Assembly (NCBI GenBank): GCA_020631735.1
Contig: CM036209.1
Location: 2,653,478-2,717,477 of the forward strand
Length of the DNA: 64,000 nt
Direction: 5' to 3'
Source of the DNA: Saccharum officinarum
Lineage: Eukaryota; Streptophyta; Magnoliopsida; Poales; Poaceae
Part shown: positions 57,804-64,000 of the stretch, in pieces
How the letters are laid out: every line of letters starts with the position of its first letter
Numbering within the stretch: position 1 is the stretch's first letter
The notes under the pieces: model-generated
Seen by the model: the letters and a program-made list of their open reading frames with translations, nothing else
The model's database searches: none
Told to the model about the DNA's origin: nothing
Program-made: the position numbers and the translations under genes

Positions 57804-59188
57804 TGTTGACAGTAACTAACACCCATTTTGACCATCAACATTTCACCCAAAAGCATGATAAAGTGAGGTAAATCATCATCACATGTGTAGAATTTTGTTT
57901 ATAATTCACATAGTTCCACTTATGCTTGTAGAATTATTTATATGCAGGAAATTTAAGCAAAAATAAGCAAGGTGACAAATATGGGCACATGGAGCAAGTG
58001 GACGTGGCAGGTGGGCTAGGGGCCCAAATGCCACGCCGGTCGGCCCCACTTGGGCATCGCCCGGTGCCACCTTGGCATCGGCCACATCACCGATCTGTGG
58101 GGAGCTGCTCCACAAGCTCTCCCATGCATTGATCTAAGTCGGTTTCAACCAATGGACAAGATAGGGTTGACACGGATCCACCGGCCCAGCGTCAAAGACT
58201 TGGGAGGCTCCAACCAACCTTGGAACTAAGCTCCTATCCAAATCTTCACATGTGCCACTCCTACAACCGCCTTTGGGAGCCAACCAGCACCATAGGATGC
58301 AAAGGCGGTGCATCCTAGGGCCGGTCGACACCCCTAGCCACCGCCCGACGTCCCCCTATGGCCACCGATCTCCTAGCTACCTACAAGTACCCCTCCCCTC
58401 ACTCTACACTATAGATAGAAGGTGCAGAGCTCGGTGGAGATGTGCCCCATTCATTTCCAAGCTCTCCAAGCTTCTCTTAACTTTCTAGCATAGCATTAGC
58501 TATAGAATAGTAGTATAGTAGTGGAGTAGAGCAAGAGCTGAGCTTCTCTTAGAGTCCAGAAGAGTCTTCTGGTCTAGTATAGCTCTTTTGTAATTCTTTC
58601 ATTTAGCATTTACTTTATCCAGTATTTATATTCAGTACTTTATTCTACTATTATTGCCTTGCTTTACTTAAGTTCTAGTTCATTAGTGAGCTTAGGTGTT
58701 TATTGTTTAGCGTTAGTAGCATAGGTTATCTCTTAATTAGTAGCTATTCGTTAGTATTGGTTCCACCGTCTGGTTAGGGTGCTTTGATCTCATTTCATCG
58801 GAGCTCAGATCGAAGTAGTAAGTTTATAGATTAAGTGTGGTGCTTAGGCTATAGATTAACTATGGATATGGCTAGGCCTTCGGATTGATTGTGGTAGGTG
58901 GCAAGTGGTGATAGCCTTGTCCATCCTCTATATTCCACCACGATAGGTCTAGTTATTAAATCGTAGGGCTCGTGGCAGATCTTGTCTATTTAACTCTCCT
59001 AGTTGGCAGGCGGGCTGTGCCTCGAAGTACTAGCACATTTCTCCTAGTCATTAGTTTACCCTTAGTTACTTGAAAGGTAAATCGCTCGCTCTCCCTCCAA
59101 GCTATCTCTAGTGTAGCTTGTTTAGTAGTTTAGTTTAGGTAGTTCACATTCAACTTCCACTATCATTCACCTATCTAGGATACACTCA
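57804..59188 (+). mobile_element. 3' LTR of the Athila-like element, 3'-truncated
   Basis: It parallels 52437-53885 closely, including the TGTTGACAG start, the ACCGCCTTTGGGAGCCAACC block and the GGTTCCACCGTCTGGTTAGG block. The match breaks at GGATACACTC (59188), so the last 150-170 bp including the end of the LTR are missing. The two LTRs differ by many substitutions and small indels, so this is an old insertion. Confidence 0.88.
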
Positions 59189-59421
59189 GTGGCAGAGGCA
59201 GGAATAATTTTTAGGTGTGGTGGAGTCTATAAAGACTATCATGTGTGCTGCTAGACAGAGCTTCCTTAGTTCCTTCCGTGGCGTTTGCTACGTAGGCCCA
59301 TCACCATAGGCTGACCAGCCAGCCACCAGACCCAGCAAGCAGTAGGCCAGCTCGTACTTGACGTATATACGCTACGTATACTTAGTTTTTCCTACATAAT
59401 TTAGGTATGGCGGCAGCCAAA
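59189..59421. other. Unassigned sequence between two LTR breakpoints
   Basis: It lies between the truncated Athila-like LTR and an inverted chromovirus LTR end. It contains GACGTATATACGCTACGTATAC. No gene or element was recognised. Confidence 0.4.
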
Positions 59422-59952
59422 TGTAACATAACCGACCAATTATACGAAATTAAGTAAGAAAATCACTGCCAAAGCAGATAATTTAGCAAACTTAAGTCCG
59501 TATAACCCGGTAGTCCATGAAATCACGACGGATTTCAAACCAACCAACAGACAAACCAAGATCGTACAAGTTTAGCAGCCACAGTCGCATATTACATAAA
59601 GTTCGCAACATCATTGAAATACATCGGAGTTTAAAACATAGAATTATTACAAACCAAGTTCATAATAAAGTAACAGAAGCAAATAGTCTTAAAACCACAC
59701 ACACGCATTTAGTTCAGATATAGTGCCAGGAGATAGTCATGTCCAACAAAAGCATTAGGTAAGACATACGGAGCGACCATGCCCTTGGTCCTAGTTGTCG
59801 CTCATTGCAGGGTATAGGCAGTTGATGCAATAACCGTAGTACATCTGACCATTTGCAACAACAATAGGAATAATACCCTGAGTACGAGAAAGTACTCAGC
59901 TAGACTTACCCGTCTTAAACTAAGATAAAATGACACCATTGAGTATGCAAGG
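59422..59952 (-). mobile_element. Inverted 3' portion of a Tekay-like LTR
   Basis: Read on the minus strand it matches the last 530 bp of the LTR at 22065-25959: TCTAGCTGAGTAC, CTCGTACTCAGGG, GGTCAGATGTAC, GTGATTTCATGGACTACCGG, ending GTTACA at 59422. Its remainder is cut off by the plus-strand LTR starting at 59953, giving a head-to-head arrangement. Confidence 0.88.
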
Positions 59953-62900
59953 TGTAACACCCCTGGGTGTTAAGCATGCATTAGCATCCAAAGCATTAGT
60001 CATAATCATCTCATACATGGTTATCATTGCATGCAGTATAGACCCTTTTAAATTTAAAGTTGAAAAACAATTACTTAAAACCCAAATTCTGCATTTAAGT
60101 GGTAACGAGTGGTGAAACTTTGTGTAGCTACAATTTTAAATAATCTAGAATAAATTAACATGATTTTTGGAGCAATTCTTGAATTCAAGTTTTTCTCAAA
60201 TTTTGTTTTAAAAATATTCTAAACAAATATTTTTTTTGATTAACAATTTAGCTTTAAATCCCAAATTCAAAATCTATTAGGAATTTTGAAAAATGATCTA
60301 CATGAAAGTTGTAGAGAATAAAATTTTGAACAACTTTTATTTTGGGCAAAAGTTCTGAAAACCTCTTTTACATCTTCAAATTCAAATTTGAAACAAATAT
60401 AGAAATCTGAAAATTTATTTATAAAAGAAAAATCGGTTTTTTTTCACTTTAGTGGGCCGCAGCCACCCTTTCGGCCCACCCGAGCTGGCAGCCCGGCCCG
60501 CGCCCGCGTCCGCGCCTGCCGCCCGCGCGCGCGCGCGACGCCGTGGCGCCGCGGCAGAGCTCGGCCGCCGCGTAGCCGAACGACGGCGACTCCGCGCGAC
60601 ACGCACCCCGGGTGGCCCCCGTGTCCCCCGCGCCACGCGCCTTGAACCCGCGCCCGCTCCTCCCTCGGCTGCACGCCCTCCATTCTCTCCTCTCGCTCCG
60701 TAGCAGCTCACCAGCAGCAGCCGCGCCATTGCCAGCTCCCGGAGCTCTACCACCGCCGTGGACCGCTACTGCCGCGCCCGCGTCCGATTCCTTGCGGCCA
60801 TTGCTCCGCCTCCCTTCGCTCTACCTCGTGCTCCCTCCCGCGGTCGCCTTTGTCAAGGTGAGGAGGCCAATTTTGGCCGGCCGCTCTTCACCACCGCTCG
60901 CCGGAGTTCGTGGCTACGACAATCTTTCTGTTCCACCCCTCCTTCTTCCTTCCTCTCGCAGTCAGCAGTTTCGCCTCCCTCCCGCGAAGCCGTAGCGCCT
61001 CCCTGCCCGCCTTGCCATGGCCGGAGTCGAGCTCCCGCCGACGAGCCGCACCGTCGTGCCGCCATGCGCATCGGCGAGCTCGCTCCGGTAGGCCACCCGG
61101 CCAAGACCGAGCACCGGTCGGTGCGGCTCGTTGTGCTGAGCACACTCGTGCCGCCAGCGCCGCACGTGGGCTCGCCGCCGGTGAGCTCCGGCCGGCGATG
61201 CCCCTGTTGGCCTCCCCTCCGGCTGACCTGTGGGTCTCGCTTGACTCCTGGGCCCGCCTGTCTGTCTCGATGTTTTGGTTCGGTGTGTAGCAGCGGGGTG
61301 CACGTAGCGTTAAAAGGCCGGATAGACTTTTAGTTTTAAAGAAAATGATTTTTAGAAATGTTGAAAAGGCTTTCAAAAATCATATCTCCAGATTTATAGC
61401 TCCAAAAATTGTGAAACAAATTTTGTAATGTTACTATTGAATAGATCTACAGTTTAAAAATATTTCATGATAAATTGTTGACACTTTTCTGTGTAGGTTT
61501 ATTTAATTGCTATAAATGCTGATATCTTAGAAAATGTGTAGTAAATAAAATAATGAAGGGAAAAATGTGATTATTGTTGCTTTAATCTTTATTAGTCATG
61601 TACTTTCTAGGAAAAATATTGGTGAAGCATGTTCTATGAGAAATTTTTGAAGTGTAGTTCAAATGCTTTTATTTGATAATCTTTATTATTTTTAGTAAAG
61701 AGCTAAATTTGTATAGAACATACATGTGATAATTTTTGTAGTATGTTAGTTTACTGTTAGTAACATAGGAAAAATGTGAAATCTGTTGTTTGATACTTTT
61801 TCTAGTACAAAATAATTTCATGCTCATATTTAGTCTATAACTTGTTTATTTTGTACAAGCAGTTTTACATAGGCCATTCTCATGAAAATTTAGTAGTAGG
61901 TTAGTTAGGGTAAGAGTAATCTATTGTAATTTTTGTAGATTTTTATATATAACAGAAATAGGTGTTGGTGTGTAACCCTAGTTAAATAGGGAATAAAATA
62001 TTATTCTTTATGAGAAATTAAGAGAAATAAAATATGTTTGGTGTATCTTTGAAGCATTATTATGCCTTGCTGATGTTATGGATGAGTTAGGTTGGTAAGC
62101 TTTGGTAGCTTAGGTTCACTTGTATGTGTAGATGATAGGCTAACTAATAGAAGGATAAGGTGCATGTTTTAGGGTACATGTTCTTGGATGACGTTGACTA
62201 CCTTGTAGAAGAAATAGTTATATTCAAACTGCTCATTCCATATGCTCATCTGCATCTCATATCATCAAAGCACTCCACCACAATCCGACACATCATTCGC
62301 ATGTTTGCTTATGCACTAGCATCATACAGGATCGCAGGAGGAGTCGCAGGTAGCAGTACCGGAGGAACAAACTTGGACGGATCCGCAGGAGCCCCAGACA
62401 CAGGAGGTGCCCGAGGAGGAAGAGTCAGGCGAGGAGCTGCCAGAGTGCGTCGACCACCATCCTAGCTCGTTCGAAAAAGGCAAGCCCCGGAGCATTTTAA
62501 GTCTCCTATTTTATAAAAGTTGTTCTTTACTACATGAACTATAGTTATATATATAGTTGCATTAAGTTATAGGAGTTGAGTGAAACCGTTGTTGCATTAT
62601 TACCTTGGCCACCGGATTATCTTTCACCCTGTTAGGTCAGGATCGAGTGAATTGCTAAGCCATGCTTAGACCGGTAGAAGTCGGGTGATTTCCTGTCACC
62701 TGCGAGTTATAGGTGGATACCGGGTTATGGTTAGCTGTAATTGTGATCATAAAAAGTAACCAAGTGTTGAGGGATAAATGAAGACCGGGCGGAGTCTTAT
62801 AGGGTTTTGGACTATAGTGATTCCGTCTGTGTCGATTAAGGACCGATCGTTGCTCGTCCCTCTTGTCATGTTCAACGCATGCCTCACATTTAGCTGGCCG

Positions 62901-63966
62901 AATAAAGTACCTTTCGACCGCGAAGCTAGTGACACTTTTTGAGCCGGGATAAACTCGGGTTGGCAGACTAGTGTTGAAGGGGGTGTAACGGGGATGCGAA
63001 GAGTGAGCCCAAGGTGCGTCCTGGCAGTCGGGCGGTCCCTGGGTAGTGCGATCCATGATTGTTATCCTGCTGCTTCTTGGAAAGTGTCATTGGTAATCTA
63101 CGCGACCCTGACGGGGGAAACATGGTTTGTGTGAAGAATAAATCTCCAGCTGGATAGAAATTCAATTCGAATCGCCGTCGCTCCCGGTTAGTGAGCACTT
63201 GACTCGAGCTATGGCATCGTAGTAACATTAAAGGAACACTGATGGTTAAGTGAATGATGTTGGAAATGTTAAACCTGATATGGTAATCTAGATTGCTAAT
63301 GATAAATCAAGTGATTGTTCTAGCAATAGCTGCTTACCTAGTTTGAATAGGTTATACTAAAAGTGATGCAAAAAGTACTGGTTTAGTTTTTCATAACAAC
63401 TTATGCTTTTCGCAAATAAGTCAAGCCAGTCCAATCTATAAAGCCTTGCATGATCCTTGGTGTCCTTTATTTCTGGTTTATGACGGGTAAGTCTAGCTGA
63501 GTACATTCTCGTACTCAGGGCGTTGTTCTCATTGTTGTTGCAGATGGTCAGATGTACTATGGGTACTGCTCCAACTGTCTGTATCCGGCGATGGGCGACA
63601 ACTAGGACCTTGGGCAAGGGTCACTCTGTTTGTCTTATCTACTGCTTTTGTGGACCATGACTATCTACTGGCACTGTATTTAAACTAAGGGTGTGTGTAA
63701 AACTATTTGCTTCCGCTATGTTATTTTGAACTGTGTTGTAATAACTTTTATTCCGAACTCCGATGTACTCCACTTTTTTTGTGAACTCTACGTATCATGT
63801 GAACTGTGGCTGCTAAATCAGTACGATCTTGGTTGTACGTTGGTTGGTTTGAAATCCCTCGTGATTTCACGGAATCTCGGGTTATACGGGTTTAAGTTTG
63901 ATAAATTAACCGCCTCGGTGGAAAATTTTCTTACTTAATCTCGTATAATTACGTTGATCCGTTACA
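59953..63966 (+). mobile_element. Second Tekay-like chromovirus LTR (4,014 bp), body beyond the window
   Basis: It begins TGTAACACCCC and ends CCGTTACA. It has the same internal order as the first LTR: AT-rich start, CpG-rich block (about 60455-61310) with donor-like AAG|GTGAGG, acidic peptide exon (62330-62500), GACCGGTAGAAGTCGGGTGA block and CTCGTACTCAGGGC. Its PBS follows at 63969, so this is the 5' LTR of an element that continues past the window. Confidence 0.9.
62330..62500 (+). CDS. Acidic peptide exon in the second LTR
   Basis: Homologue of 24347-24525 in the same frame after the acceptor-like CATACAG: EEESGEELPEC, then VDHHPSSFEKGKPRSI. Upstream it holds EESQVAVPEEQTWTDPQEP, which is longer than and different from the first copy. 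The C-terminal half is constrained and the N-terminal half variable. Function unknown. Confidence 0.5.
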
Positions 63967-63968
63967 GC

Positions 63969-63987
63969 TGGCATCGAAGCATGGTTT
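63969..63987 (+). promoter_or_regulatory. Primer binding site of the second chromovirus
   Basis: TGGCATCGAAGCATGGTTT, one base different from the first element's PBS, two bases after the LTR end. Confidence 0.85.
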
Positions 63988-64000
63988 AGCACGTTGCTGT

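Noticed and set aside
60452..61376. Multiple overlapping open frames in the second LTR
   Set aside because: Same compositional effect as in the first LTR; no consistent protein.

Overview
This window is plant nuclear DNA from a grass (Poaceae). The evidence is GT-AG introns in the host genes, CACTA subterminal motifs of the 'CTTTAGTCCCGG' type, grass-type MITEs, very long-LTR chromovirus elements, a grass-style ribosome-inactivating-protein (RIP) gene and a DUF6598 gene. An Andropogoneae species such as sorghum, Miscanthus or sugarcane is plausible, but the sequence alone does not settle it. One 100-N assembly gap lies at 32519-32618.

Host genes are few. (1) An intact five-exon GDSL esterase/lipase lies on the minus strand (1875-5925). 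(2) A single-exon TFIID subunit TAF8 lies on the minus strand (12921-14036). (3) A two-exon cytosolic RIP-like rRNA N-glycosidase lies on the plus strand (34920-37589). (4) A three-exon DUF6598 gene lies 2.5 kb downstream (40132-42787) and carries an in-frame 63-bp tandem duplication. Two decayed host-gene copies are also present. One is a multi-exon xylose isomerase pseudogene on the minus strand (about 20170-22064), cut at its 5' side by a retrotransposon. The other is a vacuolar-type acid invertase (GH32) fragment on the plus strand (about 33510-34215).

The rest is repeats. 1-1225 holds CACTA-type debris. 14.2-15.9 kb is a 1.7-kb foldback element with long arms full of GGCGCC palindromes, just upstream of the TAF8 start. 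17.85-19.29 kb is an AT-rich minisatellite. 22.07-32.5 kb is a Tekay-like Ty3/gypsy chromovirus with a 3.9-kb 5' LTR, a Met-tRNA-type PBS, an extra ORF1, gag, pol and a damaged chromodomain, running into the gap. 32.6-33.5 kb is a tandem repeat hosting nested MITEs. 38.2-38.9 kb is a LINE 3' end. 44.9-49.4 kb is an inverted-repeat structure with a nested Copia-like LTR. 50.0-51.2 kb is a tandem repeat of roughly 390 bp. 52.4-59.2 kb is an Athila-like element with gag and protease but no reverse transcriptase. 59.4-64.0 kb is an inverted LTR fragment abutting a second Tekay-like LTR, whose body lies beyond the window.

The main discovery candidate is ORF1 of the chromovirus (26755-27753, 332 aa). 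After removal of the initiator Met its N terminus is nearly a copy of the histone H3 tail: 19 of the first 21 residues match, K4, K9 and S10 are kept, and K14 and K18 are changed to R. This tail is joined to an unrelated domain, a long coiled coil and an acidic C terminus. The same element ends its integrase with a chromodomain, the module that in chromoviruses is thought to read methylated H3 tails. It therefore appears to encode both an H3-tail mimic and a chromatin reader. ORF1 is open while gag-pol carries many single-base frameshifts. Both ORF1 and gag begin with ATG directly after a splice-acceptor-like CAG, which suggests expression by alternative splicing. A second unexpected signal is a short acidic peptide encoded inside the LTR. 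It is conserved between the two divergent LTRs mostly through silent third-position changes.
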